A stretch of 64,000 nt of DNA. It comes from UBA1447 sp002329225. GTDB lineage: Bacteria > Bacillota > Clostridia > Oscillospirales > Acutalibacteraceae. Below, one piece after another: positions 33,969-42,853 of the stretch. Position numbers and translations under genes: made by a program. Under the pieces are notes generated by a model, which made no database searches, had not been told where the DNA came from, and saw nothing but the letters and a program-made list of their open reading frames with translations. Positions within the stretch are counted from its first letter, which is position 1. Each line of letters begins with the position of its first letter. The DNA is taken from contig JBMNVN010000001.1 in assembly GCA_050946835.1 (NCBI GenBank), forward strand, positions 186,001-250,000, written 5' to 3'.

Positions 33969-34003
33969 CTCCTAATTACTCCTATTTGCTCCTTTACACT
34001 CCT
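33969..34003 (-). promoter_or_regulatory. MraZ-box array: four AGGAG repeats with 10-base period
   Basis: On the minus strand AGGAG occurs at 34003-33999, 33993-33989, 33983-33979 and 33973-33969, each separated by exactly 5 bases. The array begins at the predicted transcription start and runs downstream. The helical spacing resembles MraZ boxes (TGGGN repeats at 10-base spacing in E. coli), though the core here is AGGAG. Inference: MraZ bound here would block the promoter. Confidence 0.7.
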
Positions 34004-34004
34004 A

Positions 34005-34032
34005 ATTATAACCGGTAGCCCCGTAAATGCAA
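34005..34032 (-). promoter_or_regulatory. mra/dcw operon promoter
   Basis: On the minus strand, TTGCAT (34032-34027), a 16-base spacer and a perfect TATAAT (34010-34005). The start would be near 33998, within the first AGGAG repeat, with a leader of about 65 bases before mraZ. Confidence 0.7.
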
Positions 34033-34146
34033 GCGCTTTTTCAAACATTCTTGAGGTTTTTTAAACTTTTTTAAAAAAATTGTCCTTTTGGTAGGGCTTA
34101 TATACAACATATAGTGGAAATAAAAAACAGCGCCGAAGCGCCGCTT

Positions 34147-34184
34147 AAAAAAAGCGCCCCGCAAGCAGTCCTTGCGAGGCGCTT
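34147..34184 (-). terminator. Rho-independent terminator of yebC
   Basis: A 14-base-pair stem, AAGCGCCTCGCAAG with CTTGCGGGGCGCTT (34152-34184, one G-U pair), a 5-base loop, and a run of seven T on the minus strand. It separates yebC from the mra operon. Confidence 0.9.
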
Positions 34185-34217
34185 AAACATATTTACCTGT
34201 TTTTAAGCCGGTTTGTT

Positions 34218-34946
34218 TTACTCCTCATTCTCCCAATTATGCCAAACATCTTGGACATCATCGTTGTCTTCAAACATTTCGAGCATTTTGCTCATATTTT
34301 TTATATCCTCTTCGGAGGTTAATGTAGTGTAAACGGAGGGGATATACTCCACCTCGGCGGAAAGAAAAGTATAACCTTTTTCCTCCAGATAGTCCCGCAC
34401 GGCTCCGAAATCGGTGGGTTCACTGTGCACCACAAAAACCTCATCTTCAGTAACCAAATCGGAGGCTCCGGCTTCAAGCGCATCTTCCATAAGTTGCTCT
34501 TCGTCAACGCCCTCTTTTTCAATAGCAAAAACGCCTTGCCTGCCGAACATAAAGGACACGCAACCCGTCTGCCCCATATTACCGCCGTATTTGTCAAAAT
34601 AATGACGCATATCCGAGGCGGTACGGTTCCTGTTTTCGGTCAGAGTTTCTACAATTACGGCTACACCGGAGGGGCCGTAGCCTTCGTAAACAATCTCTTC
34701 ATAATTAAGGTCGGAATCTTCTCCCGCCGCTTTTTTGATAAGTCTTTCTATATTATCATTGGGAACGTTATTTGCCTTACCCTTTGCAATGGCATCTTTC
34801 AGTTTTGAATTTGTACCGGGGTCGGGTCCGCCCTCTTTTACCGCCACGGAAATCTCACGCCCGATTTTTGTAAAGATCTTGGCGCGCTGACTGTCCGTTT
34901 TTTCTTTCTTGCGTTTAATGTTGTTCCACTTGGAATGACCGGCCAT
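34218..34946 (-). CDS. YebC/PmpR family protein (TACO1-type translation factor/regulator)
   Basis: A 242-aa member of the YebC family. Seen: MAGHSKWNNIKRKKEKTD at the N-terminus, FTKIGREISVAVKEGGPDP, NVPNDNIERLIKKAAG, YEGYGPSGVAVIVETLTENR and FDKYGGNMGQTGCVSFMF. Known: members act as DNA-binding regulators in some bacteria, and homologues (TACO1, YeeI/YebC2) help ribosomes translate proline-rich stretches. It has its own strong promoter (34980-35008) and terminator, so it is monocistronic. Confidence 0.93.
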   Translation of the reverse strand: MAGHSKWNNIKRKKEKTDSQRAKIFTKIGREISVAVKEGGPDPGTNSKLKDAIAKGKANNVPNDNIERLIKKAAGEDSDLNYEEIVYEGYGPSGVAVIVETLTENRNRTASDMRHYFDKYGGNMGQTGCVSFMFGRQGVFAIEKEGVDEEQLMEDALEAGASDLVTEDEVFVVHSEPTDFGAVRDYLEEKGYTFLSAEVEYIPSVYTTLTSEEDIKNMSKMLEMFEDNDDVQDVWHNWENEE

Positions 34947-34979
34947 AAATATCCGCCTTTATCTTTTATTTTCGACAAA

Positions 34980-35008
34980 ATTGTAGCATTGCATAGGCTT
35001 GGTGTCAA
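34980..35008 (-). promoter_or_regulatory. yebC promoter
   Basis: On the minus strand, TTGACA (35008-35003), 17 bases, then an extended -10 TGC-TACAAT (34985-34980). The leader would be about 27 bases. It lies in the short gap after yitT. Confidence 0.75.
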
Positions 35009-35020
35009 ATTCTTTAGAAG

Positions 35021-35911
35021 CTAATCCTCCCCGAGTTTGAAGCCTTCCCCTATTATCTCCCCCGCTTCGGAAATTATTATAAAGGGATTTTTGTCATGTT
35101 CCCGAATAAGGCGGCGGAGTTTTGTGACTTCCCCCGTGCGCACGGCGCAGACCAGCATATGTTTTTCGTTGCCGGTGTAACCGCCCTGCACGGGCAGAAT
35201 AGTTACACCTCTTTTGAGTTCCTTGGTAATGGCTTTGGCAATTTCATCAGCGTGGTCGGTAACCACCATCAGCATTTTGCCGTTGCCCGTACCGTAGAGA
35301 ATATAGTCGATTACCCTTGAACTGACAAAAATAACTATGGCGGCATAAAGGGCGCTTTCAGCGCTGCGGAACACCAGAGCCGCCGCCGCCACTATGACAG
35401 CATCGGACACCATAATGACCCGCCCCATAGATATGTGGGGCCACTTTTTGCGGAACAGTCTTGCAAGCACATCCACACCCCCGGTGGTGGCTCCCCGAAT
35501 AAACACCAGTGCAAGCCCCGTGCCGGAAAGGGCGCCGCAAAACAGGGCGGCTAAAAGTCGGTCCCCGGTGTAGGCGGGCAAAATCGGCGCCAAAGCGTCA
35601 AAAAACACGGAAATAATCACGGTGACCCAAAGGGTTTTTGCCACAAATTTTCTGCCCAGAATAATCCAGGCAGTCACAATCAGCGGCACATTAAGTAAAA
35701 GATAGATAAGCCCCACCGGGGTATCAAAAAGCTTATTCAACATGATTGAAACACCGGTGAAACCGCTTTGGGCTATGGAATTCGGAACCGCAAATATTAA
35801 AACGGCGGACGCATACAGGGCGCTGCCCAAAATCCAAAAAAAGTTGTCCGCCAACAAGGTAAACACCCCGGCGGAGGAGAACTTCGTTTTTTTATCAAAA
35901 AGTTTTTTCAT
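35021..35911 (-). CDS. YitT family membrane protein (DUF161/DUF2179)
   Basis: A 296-aa protein with about five to six transmembrane segments (about 20-205), including the family motifs GFTGVSIMLNKLFDTPVG, FIRGATTGGVDVLARL and VIDYILYG. A cytoplasmic C-terminal DUF2179 domain follows, with EIAKAITKELKRGVTIL and GGYTGNEKHMLVCAV. Known: the YitT family is widespread in Firmicutes with no firmly assigned function. It lies 30 bases after mrnC. Confidence 0.88.
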   Translation of the reverse strand: MKKLFDKKTKFSSAGVFTLLADNFFWILGSALYASAVLIFAVPNSIAQSGFTGVSIMLNKLFDTPVGLIYLLLNVPLIVTAWIILGRKFVAKTLWVTVIISVFFDALAPILPAYTGDRLLAALFCGALSGTGLALVFIRGATTGGVDVLARLFRKKWPHISMGRVIMVSDAVIVAAAALVFRSAESALYAAIVIFVSSRVIDYILYGTGNGKMLMVVTDHADEIAKAITKELKRGVTILPVQGGYTGNEKHMLVCAVRTGEVTKLRRLIREHDKNPFIIISEAGEIIGEGFKLGED

Positions 35912-35941
35912 TTAATCACCATAAAATTGAATGCGGGGTTT

Positions 35942-36361
35942 TTATTGCGCCCGATTTTCCTCGTTGCAAATAAGTTCAAAAAGTTCCCGCAGGCGGGCAA
36001 TGTCGCCTTTTAAGTAAAGCCAGCCGAACAGGGTCTCAAGACCCGTTGCCGCATGGTAATCCGCATGTGAGGCGCCTTTGGGTTTGTGGCCGGGGGCAGC
36101 ATTCCTGCCCCGCTTGCATATTTCCGTTTCTTCTTCGGTCAGCACCTTTACCAATTGCCGCAACGCCTGCGCCTGTGCCCCCGCACAGGCGCTTTTAGCG
36201 CACAGGGCGTGGAGGGCACCGGCCGGGCGGTTGGCCTGTTTTAAATATTTTTCCCTTAAAAGCAACTCATAAACGGCATCGCCTAAAAATGCAAGTGCCA
36301 AAGGGCTTAACAGCCCCGGGTCTTCTGTCGGCTCAGGGAACATATTCAAATTCAAAGTCAT
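35942..36361 (-). CDS. mrnC: mini-ribonuclease III
   Basis: A 139-aa stand-alone RNase III catalytic domain without the double-stranded-RNA-binding domain, used in Firmicutes for 23S rRNA end maturation. Seen: LALAFLGDAVYELLLREKYL (catalytic Asp), RGRNAAPGHKPKGASHADY, ATGLETLFGWLYLKGD (catalytic Glu). The ATG at 36361 overlaps the end of obgE by 29 bases in another frame; a second in-frame ATG (36343) would shorten the overlap. Unlike the common cysS-mrnC context, it is here paired with obgE. Confidence 0.92.
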   Translation of the reverse strand: MTLNLNMFPEPTEDPGLLSPLALAFLGDAVYELLLREKYLKQANRPAGALHALCAKSACAGAQAQALRQLVKVLTEEETEICKRGRNAAPGHKPKGASHADYHAATGLETLFGWLYLKGDIARLRELFELICNEENRAQ

Positions 36362-37604
36362 AGATTGTAACCGTATCCCCTTCGCTTATTCCTTTTTCTT
36401 TAAGGGCTTCAATTACACCGCTTGAAATGAGAACCCGCTGAAAATATTGCAAAGCCTCGTAATCATCCAAATCGGTTCTTTGAAGAATTTTTAAAAGCCA
36501 CGGGGATTCCACCGAATAAATATCCCCTTCCGCCGTAACGGTAAAGCCGCTTTCCTGACGTTTTTCAAAAAATTCCACGGGTATATCCTCGGACTCATAG
36601 CGCTTAACCGGCGGCAGCTTTTGCAGTTTTGCCGCTATAACGTTTATCAGTTCCCGTGTACCTTCCGCTATGGGAGCGCACATGGTATAAAACTCGTAAC
36701 CCGCCCCGGTTATAAATTCCCGCAGACGCTCAATCTGTTCAGGTGTTGCTAAATCCGTTTTGTTGCCAACCACAATTTGGGGACGCTCCGCAAGTTCGGG
36801 GTTAAATGTCTTAAGCTCGTTATTTATGATTTGAAAATCTTCTATCGGATCCCTGCCCTCGCTGCCCGCCGCATCCAAGACATGCACCAACATGCGGCAG
36901 CGCTCCACATGGCGTAAAAACTCGTGACCCAAACCTACGCCCTCGCCCGCGCCCTCAATAAGGCCGGGAATATCCGCCATGACAAAGGATTGCCCCTCGC
37001 CTATATAGACTACGCCCAAAACGGGGGAAAGGGTTGTAAAGTGGTAGTTTGCTATTACAGGTTTTGCCTGACTGACAACGGAAATAAGGGTCGATTTGCC
37101 CACATTGGGGAAGCCCAGAAGCCCCACATCCGCCATCAGCTTAAGTTCAAGTTCCACAACCCACTCCTCGCCGGGGGTACCGCTTTTGGCAAAACGGGGC
37201 GCCTGTCTTGTGGGGGTGGCAAAATGGCTGTTGCCCCAACCGCCCCTGCCGCCTTTAGCGGCGACAAAAGGTTCGTCAGAGGAAATATCCGCCATAACGG
37301 AACCGCTTTCCGCTTCCCGGATTATGGTACCGCGAGGCACACGGATAGTGAGGTCGGCGCCTTTTTTACCCGCTCTGCGGCCGGGCTCGCCCGGAGCGCC
37401 GTTTTCAGCCGCATATTTTCGTTTATACTTAAAGTCGGCCAAAGACGCCAGGTTGTCATCGGCAACAAACATAATGCTGCCGCCCTTGCCGCCGTCCCCC
37501 CCGTCGGGGCCGCCGGCGGAGATATACTTTTCTCTATGAAAGGAGACTTTGCCGTCTCCTCCGGCGCCGGCCTTGATTTTGATTTTTGCAGTATCTACAA
37601 ACAT
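36333..37604 (-). CDS. obgE: GTPase ObgE/CgtA
   Basis: A 423-aa ribosome-associated GTPase acting in 50S assembly and stress response. It has the glycine-rich Obg fold (1-158; FHREKYISAGGPDGGDGGKG), a G domain with GFPNVGKSTLIS (G1), DIPGLIEGAGEG (G3) and NKTD (G4), and the C-terminal OCT domain (about 345-423) found in Firmicutes, including the DDYEALQYFQRVL motif. The GAGGAAAACCG ribosome-binding site precedes the ATG. It is located downstream of the sugar-oxidoreductase cassette and overlaps mrnC. Confidence 0.97.
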   Translation of the reverse strand: MFVDTAKIKIKAGAGGDGKVSFHREKYISAGGPDGGDGGKGGSIMFVADDNLASLADFKYKRKYAAENGAPGEPGRRAGKKGADLTIRVPRGTIIREAESGSVMADISSDEPFVAAKGGRGGWGNSHFATPTRQAPRFAKSGTPGEEWVVELELKLMADVGLLGFPNVGKSTLISVVSQAKPVIANYHFTTLSPVLGVVYIGEGQSFVMADIPGLIEGAGEGVGLGHEFLRHVERCRMLVHVLDAAGSEGRDPIEDFQIINNELKTFNPELAERPQIVVGNKTDLATPEQIERLREFITGAGYEFYTMCAPIAEGTRELINVIAAKLQKLPPVKRYESEDIPVEFFEKRQESGFTVTAEGDIYSVESPWLLKILQRTDLDDYEALQYFQRVLISSGVIEALKEKGISEGDTVTIYDFEFEYVP

Positions 37605-37683
37605 CGGTTTTCCTCAAAACTCAGATCAGTACACTCGTTGCCCGCATTTGCAGGGGTATAGTTTTTTGTACAATCGGCAAAAC

Positions 37684-38535
37684 TCATACTCCCGAATATG
37701 CGGAAAAACCGCCGTCCACCGGCAGAACAACACCGGTTATAAAGCCGGAATAGGACTCATCGCAAAGGAAAAGCAATGCTCCTGTAAGGTCTGCGGGAAC
37801 ACCGAAACGGCCCATAGGCGTATGTGAAATAATTTTATCCGACCGGGGAGTCAACGAGCCGTCCTCGTTATAAAGCAGAGCCTTATTCTGATTGGTGCTG
37901 AAAAAGCCCGGCGCCATAGCGTTGACTCTTAATCCCACAGGCGCAAAATGCACCGCCATGAACTGTGTAAAGTTTGATACCGCCGCTTTTGCCGCAGAGT
38001 AAGCGGGGATTTTGGTCAGGGGTCTGTAAGCGTTCATGGAAGATATATTCAGAATGCAGGCGTTTTCTTTGCCTACCATATCTGCGGCAAAGGTTTGGGT
38101 GGTTAAAAGAGTTCCCAAAAAGTTGAGGTCAAAAACAAACTTGATACCTTCCGGGTCCAAATCGAAAAAGGTTTTAATATCTTCCGCCTTTTCGGTAATA
38201 TCTTTAAGTTCAAAAGTTTCTTTTGTAGTATTTCCCTTCGGGGAGTTGCCCCCTGCACCGTTAATAAGTATGTCGCAGGTGCCCAAATTCTCGTTGACCG
38301 CCAGACGGGCCTGTTCGAGTGATTCTTTTTCCAGCACGTTGCATTTCAGCGGCAATGCCGTGCCTCCTGCCGCCGTTATATCGTCCGCCACCGCTTGAGC
38401 CGCCTGAAAGTTCAAATCCAAAACGGCGGTTTTTACACCGAACTCCGCCAAATCTTTTGCAAATCCGCTGCAAAGCACGCCGCCCGCTCCGGTTATTACG
38501 GCAACCCTGCCTTTTAAATTGTTGTGATTAAGCAT
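37684..38535 (-). CDS. SDR oxidoreductase, D-mannonate oxidoreductase (YjmF/UxuB) type
   Basis: A 283-aa short-chain dehydrogenase. Seen: dinucleotide motif TGAGGVLCSGFA (about 16-27), the catalytic NISSMNAY and YSAAK, and a family-specific insert ILINGAGGNSPKGNTT. The end VDGGFSAYSGV and the phrase APGFFSTNQNKALL resemble the Bacillus YjmF group, which interconverts D-mannonate and D-fructuronate in glucuronate breakdown. The general SDR call is certain; the substrate is an inference from similarity. It ends the cassette with the two Gfo/Idh/MocA genes (33 bases from the next) and leads into obgE. Confidence 0.82.
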   Translation of the reverse strand: MLNHNNLKGRVAVITGAGGVLCSGFAKDLAEFGVKTAVLDLNFQAAQAVADDITAAGGTALPLKCNVLEKESLEQARLAVNENLGTCDILINGAGGNSPKGNTTKETFELKDITEKAEDIKTFFDLDPEGIKFVFDLNFLGTLLTTQTFAADMVGKENACILNISSMNAYRPLTKIPAYSAAKAAVSNFTQFMAVHFAPVGLRVNAMAPGFFSTNQNKALLYNEDGSLTPRSDKIISHTPMGRFGVPADLTGALLFLCDESYSGFITGVVLPVDGGFSAYSGV

Positions 38536-38568
38536 ATCATTTTATCCTTTCGGTTTGTTTTTCCAAAC

Positions 38569-39591
38569 TCATTTTTTAACGTTGTGAGTTAACTCAACTT
38601 TGCCCGTTTCGGAAGAACGGTAAATTCCCAACACGATTTCCACCGCATTGCCGCCTTCAAAGGCGTCAAGCTCAAAAGGTCTGTCCTCCAGAATTGCGGA
38701 ATAAAAATCTTTAATCAGGGAGGCGTGACCGGTTCCCCAACAGGCCTTACCGGGGAGTTCCTCTTCTTCCGGGGGCGTTTTAACAATTTCGAAGCCGTCG
38801 GAAGTGACCTCGTACAAAGAGTCGCCCTCCATGCGAAAAACGGTGTTTTCGCAAATAAACTCAGCAAACACGGGCGAATCCACGCTGTTGGCAGTGGTAG
38901 CGTAAAAGATGCCGCTTGCACCGTTTTCAAACTCCAAAAGGGCCGTAGCGGTATCTTCCACCTCTATTTTCCCCTCCAGATGGTCATTAAACACATGACC
39001 TTTAACCGATTTAACGGGACCGGCCAAATACTGCATCATATCCAAGGTATGAATGGACTGGTTTATAGCCACTCCCCCGCATTCCATTTTCATCCTGCCG
39101 TGCCAATCGTCGGAATAATATCCCTCTCCCCTGTTCCAGGTGACAAAGCCTCTGACCCCCAAAAGAGCGCCGCAAAGTTCTTTATCCTCCAAAATCTTTT
39201 TAAGTTTGGCGGCGGAACGGTTATAACGGTTTTGGAAGCAGGTACCCACCTTGAGACCGGTTTTCAGTTGAGCCGCACGGAGTTCTTCAAGCTCCTCTAC
39301 CGTAACGGCACAAGGCTTTTCAATAAGCACGTGAATACCCCGCCCCATAGCGTTGAGAGCCATAGGCACATGCAGATAGTGGGGAGTACAGATGTGCAGA
39401 ACATCGGGCTGAGCTTTATCGAGCATCTCATCCAAATCGGTGAATGCGGCCGCCCCTGTGCGTTGAGCCGCCTTTTGAGCCCGTTCGGGCTTTATATCGG
39501 CGACGCCAACAAGCTGTGCCCTGCCGTCATCAAGTATACCCTGAATATGGACATGAGAAATACCGCCGCAGCCTACTAATGCAACTTTCAT
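38569..39591 (-). CDS. Gfo/Idh/MocA family oxidoreductase
   Basis: A 340-aa NAD(P)-dependent oxidoreductase. Seen: Rossmann start KVALVGCGGISHVHI (2-16), the EKP motif in HVLIEKPCAVT (about 89-99), and C-terminal alpha/beta domain with GGVAINQSIHTLDMMQYL, in which the His is the usual catalytic/substrate ligand. These enzymes oxidise or reduce hydroxyls on sugars, inositols and their derivatives; the precise substrate cannot be read from sequence. It lies between the SDR gene and the epimerase fusion, all co-oriented, suggesting one catabolic operon. Confidence 0.88.
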   Translation of the reverse strand: MKVALVGCGGISHVHIQGILDDGRAQLVGVADIKPERAQKAAQRTGAAAFTDLDEMLDKAQPDVLHICTPHYLHVPMALNAMGRGIHVLIEKPCAVTVEELEELRAAQLKTGLKVGTCFQNRYNRSAAKLKKILEDKELCGALLGVRGFVTWNRGEGYYSDDWHGRMKMECGGVAINQSIHTLDMMQYLAGPVKSVKGHVFNDHLEGKIEVEDTATALLEFENGASGIFYATTANSVDSPVFAEFICENTVFRMEGDSLYEVTSDGFEIVKTPPEEEELPGKACWGTGHASLIKDFYSAILEDRPFELDAFEGGNAVEIVLGIYRSSETGKVELTHNVKK

Positions 39592-39647
39592 TAAACAAGC
39601 CTTCCTTTCTAAACTATCAAGGTGTGGACTCTAAATAAGTCTTTGCA

Positions 39648-41666
39648 TCAAGTGGGGAAGGAAGATGACATATCTTCCGCAACGGCGCCCTTCACCTCTT
39701 TTTTAACTTTGGAAGCCGCACATTTTTCCTGAAGCATTTTATAGAACAAGTCCTCGTCAACGGGCAATTCTACAGGTTTGCCCAACCATGAGGAAAGATG
39801 AGCCGCATTTGAAATTGACAGCCCTAAAATGCCCTCTTCTCCGCGGGCAACAAGGGGTTCGCCCCTTACAATATGGGCCGCAAATGCATTGAGAACGCCC
39901 ACGTGCTGAGGATTGTAACCGTCTGTCTCCACCTCGCTCCAGCTGCCCTTCGGCTTTGAAAAACCGCCGGCCGCAGTTGCGGAGTGCACGCTTGTCGGAG
40001 TCTCAAGTGTGTATAGTTTCAACTTGCCGTCTTCGCAGATAACATGACCCTTGTCCATGGTTATCTCCAACCTGTTGGTACCCGGCGCGTCACCCGTAGT
40101 GGTGATAAAAACGCCGGTGGCGCCGTTGGGATACTCTGCATAGATAGTCACATCGTCTTCAACCTCGATATTGTGCCATTTACCTTCATGGCAAAAAGCA
40201 CGGATTTTGGAAGGCATACCGCAAATCCATTGCCAAAGGTCCAGATTATGGGGAGCCTGGTTAAGCAAAACACCGCCGCCTTCACCCGACCAGGTGGCGC
40301 GCCAGCCGCCTGAATCATAATAGGCCTGGGTGCGGTACCAGTCGGTGATTATCCAGTTTACACGGCGGATTTCACCGTACTCCCCGCCCTGAACAATCTC
40401 CCTGAGTTTACGGTAGAGGCAGTTGGTGCGCTGGTTATACATAAGAGCGTAAACCTTGTCGCTCTTTGCGGCGGCCTCATTGGCTTCCCGCACTCTTTTG
40501 GTATATACACCGGCGGGTTTTTCCGCCAAAACATGAAGCCCTTTATTGAGGGCATAAATTGTAAAATCCGGGTGGGAGTAGTGAGGCGTGGCTATGACAA
40601 CGGCATCACAGGCACCGGAGTCCATGAGTTCTTCCGCCGTATTAAAGCAAAGCACTTCCGGCAGTTCTTCTTTAACCATTTCCAGCCGCTCCGGGTTTAT
40701 ATCCGCAACGGCGGTTAAGCGCATCTCTTTAAGCTGGCCTTGCATATAATAATTAAAATGGCTTGTACCCATGTTGCCTACGCCGATAATGCCGTAACGC
40801 AGCGGCTGGGCTTTTTCAGCCAATGCATGGCAGGCGGAACAGGCGGCGGCAAAGGAGGAAAGATTATCTGGATAGGTAAACTTTTCTTCAATACTGCCGG
40901 TTTCGCCGTCTTTTTCCAAATCTTTAAACCCGGCAAAAACCTTGAGGTGAGGTTCTACGGAAAGAATCCGCGGCCCCTCTTTTTGAGCAAAACGGCGGAT
41001 AATTTCTTCAAGAGAACCGTCGCCTTCCCCGGCGGGCACCACAAAGCCCGTATCTTTTTTTGCGTCTTTAACATGCAGATACTCTATATAAGGTTCAAGC
41101 ATCTCGTAAGCGGGCAGAATATCCACGCCGCATTGAATAAAGTTTGCGGGGTCAAAAACGCCGGCCATTTTGCCTTCAAACTTCTCCAAAATCTCCAGGC
41201 AGCGTTCCGGAATATCACCGTAGATACCTTTTTCATTCTCATGGCAGCACATAACGCCGTTCCTATAGGCGTAATCAGCCATCTGACCTAAGCGGGAAAA
41301 CACTTCTTCCTTATAATCCTCATAACTTTCATCTTCCGAAAAATAGAAGCTGAAAATGCGGATATATTCGGCTTCCAGCGTATTTGCCACTTCAACGGTG
41401 TTTTTGAACATTTCAAAATGTTCTTCAAAATCGTCATCAATGCATATTTTGCCGTAAAAAGAGCCGATTGAGGATACCTTCATCCCCTCGGAGTCCAAAA
41501 GCTCTTTAAGTTCTTCCGCCTCTTCCACACTGAAGGTGGAAATGTTTTTGCCGTTGACTCCTCTTAACTCCATATGAGTTCTACCGTTGGCTTTACAGGC
41601 CGCTATTTGTTCGTTAATATCCTTTGCAGCCTCATCCGAAAATGCCGAAAATATAAACCTTGCCAA
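39648..41666 (-). CDS. fusion: sugar phosphate isomerase/epimerase (TIM barrel) + Gfo/Idh/MocA oxidoreductase
   Basis: 672 aa from the TTG at 41666, which has AAAGGGGTG 7 bases upstream; a GTG at 41675 would overlap that site. Residues about 1-260 are an AP-endonuclease-2-like TIM barrel with metal-ligand motifs CCHENEKGIYG, VFDPANFIQCG and YLHVKDAKK. After a linker (about 260-285), residues about 288-650 form a complete Gfo/Idh/MocA enzyme: RYGIIGVGNMGTSHF, VLAEKPAGVYT, GGGVLLNQAPHNLDLWQWI. Known: such enzymes often occur as adjacent separate genes acting on the same oxidised sugar or inositol; here they are one chain. No stop or frameshift is present at the junction. Confidence 0.85.
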   Translation of the reverse strand: MARFIFSAFSDEAAKDINEQIAACKANGRTHMELRGVNGKNISTFSVEEAEELKELLDSEGMKVSSIGSFYGKICIDDDFEEHFEMFKNTVEVANTLEAEYIRIFSFYFSEDESYEDYKEEVFSRLGQMADYAYRNGVMCCHENEKGIYGDIPERCLEILEKFEGKMAGVFDPANFIQCGVDILPAYEMLEPYIEYLHVKDAKKDTGFVVPAGEGDGSLEEIIRRFAQKEGPRILSVEPHLKVFAGFKDLEKDGETGSIEEKFTYPDNLSSFAAACSACHALAEKAQPLRYGIIGVGNMGTSHFNYYMQGQLKEMRLTAVADINPERLEMVKEELPEVLCFNTAEELMDSGACDAVVIATPHYSHPDFTIYALNKGLHVLAEKPAGVYTKRVREANEAAAKSDKVYALMYNQRTNCLYRKLREIVQGGEYGEIRRVNWIITDWYRTQAYYDSGGWRATWSGEGGGVLLNQAPHNLDLWQWICGMPSKIRAFCHEGKWHNIEVEDDVTIYAEYPNGATGVFITTTGDAPGTNRLEITMDKGHVICEDGKLKLYTLETPTSVHSATAAGGFSKPKGSWSEVETDGYNPQHVGVLNAFAAHIVRGEPLVARGEEGILGLSISNAAHLSSWLGKPVELPVDEDLFYKMLQEKCAASKVKKEVKGAVAEDMSSSFPT

Positions 41667-41965
41667 AACAGACACCCCTTTTACGCAATATTTCGCTTGC
41701 TATTCTAACACATTATGCAAAGTAAAAAAAGGCAAAAACGGATTTTGAATGCAAGTTTCAACCGCAATTCAAAATACCGCTACACCGTACCCGTTTAGGC
41801 ACCGCATAGCGGTTCGCATTTTGATATACCACAATAGGCACGAAAGATTTTTTGTATTATATGCATATTAAAATGAATTAGTAATGGAACACATAAAATT
41901 GTTCCCCTGTACTCCAAAAAACAAATTACAAATTCTTCCTACGCCTTAATATTTTCAAAGTGATT
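41667..41965. other. 299-base A+T-rich intergenic region with small hairpins
   Basis: No gene is seen. Two inverted repeats stand out: ATTTTGAAT (41742-41750) with ATTCAAAAT (41767-41775), and ACCGC-ATA-GCGGT (41801-41813). Neither is followed by a clear T run in the minus direction. This is the left border of an A+T-rich patch extending to about 43900. Confidence 0.4.
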
Positions 41966-42427
41966 TTACCGGTTTTTCTTTAAGTTTTTCAGTCTCTTTA
42001 CCACTGCCTTAATGATAACCATAATCACGGCAAGCATAATCGTAATCACGGCTGTCAAAAGCACAACAATTAAAAAATGTCCCATCATTAGTCCCGCAAC
42101 ATTTTCAGATGCTGAGCTGGCATCCAGTTTCATTAACTTCTCCATGAATGGAAGTAAGCCGGAACCAGCAATCTCTAAAAAAACCACTACAAATGAGATT
42201 AAAAAGGCTAAAAATCTAATTATCATTGATAGAACAGACGGTTTTTTATACAACAAAGCTATAATCATAAATGCGGATCCCATTAAAATAAAAATACAAA
42301 ACACTAATTCGAAACTGTTGTCATTTATATTTAAATAAATCATTCCGGAGACTAATAAAGCAAGAACGTATATGACTATACCTGCTATTATTCCGAGAAT
42401 AAAATCAATTCCATCATTCTTTTTCAT
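41966..42427 (-). CDS. small hypothetical membrane protein
   Basis: A 153-aa protein with four predicted transmembrane segments (about 9-32, 40-60, 66-92 and 112-142) and a basic C-terminus (KAVVKRLKNLKKNR). A good AAGGGG ribosome-binding site precedes the ATG. I do not recognise the family. Its base composition is much more A+T-rich than the surrounding operons, as are the next two genes, which hints at recent acquisition. Confidence 0.65.
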   Translation of the reverse strand: MKKNDGIDFILGIIAGIVIYVLALLVSGMIYLNINDNSFELVFCIFILMGSAFMIIALLYKKPSVLSMIIRFLAFLISFVVVFLEIAGSGLLPFMEKLMKLDASSASENVAGLMMGHFLIVVLLTAVITIMLAVIMVIIKAVVKRLKNLKKNR

Positions 42428-42583
42428 CGGTAATTCCCCTTATACAGTCTATACCCGTATTTGTTTCATTAATCGAAAACACTTTTTCAGCCGTTCTTCA
42501 TAAAAGACTCCCACATAGGAAAACCTTTGTTTCATTGCTATGTTTAGGATTACCTAACCCAAAAGTTTATGTTTGAAACACTC

Positions 42584-42811
42584 TCAAAAAGAAAGGATTG
42601 GTTGCACCGATGGTATCTGCCAATGATGGTTGCTGCTGCTATCTAAGTATTCAGTTTCATCTTCCGTGACAGATAATGGCGATTCTGCAAGTATTTCTTC
42701 AATAATATCCTTATCGGTATCTTTTTGGGCAACATTAGTAGAATTACAGCCGGAAAGGATTATACATATTATAAAAAAGAAAGGAATCAGGCGAATTAAC
42801 TTAATATCCAA
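42584..42811 (-). CDS. small putative lipoprotein
   Basis: From the TTG at 42811, with a GGGAGGG ribosome-binding site; the in-frame ATG at 42826 overlaps this site. 75 aa with a short signal peptide (LIRLIPFFFIICI) and a lipobox ILSGC, then an acidic, Asn/Ser-rich mature part of about 55 residues. No known domain. It may be a truncated relative of a larger lipoprotein or a genuine small one. Confidence 0.55.
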   Translation of the reverse strand: MDIKLIRLIPFFFIICIILSGCNSTNVAQKDTDKDIIEEILAESPLSVTEDETEYLDSSSNHHWQIPSVQPILSF

Positions 42812-42853
42812 AGTAAGCCCTCCCATTAGAATTGGCTACATTTAATCCGTTTA

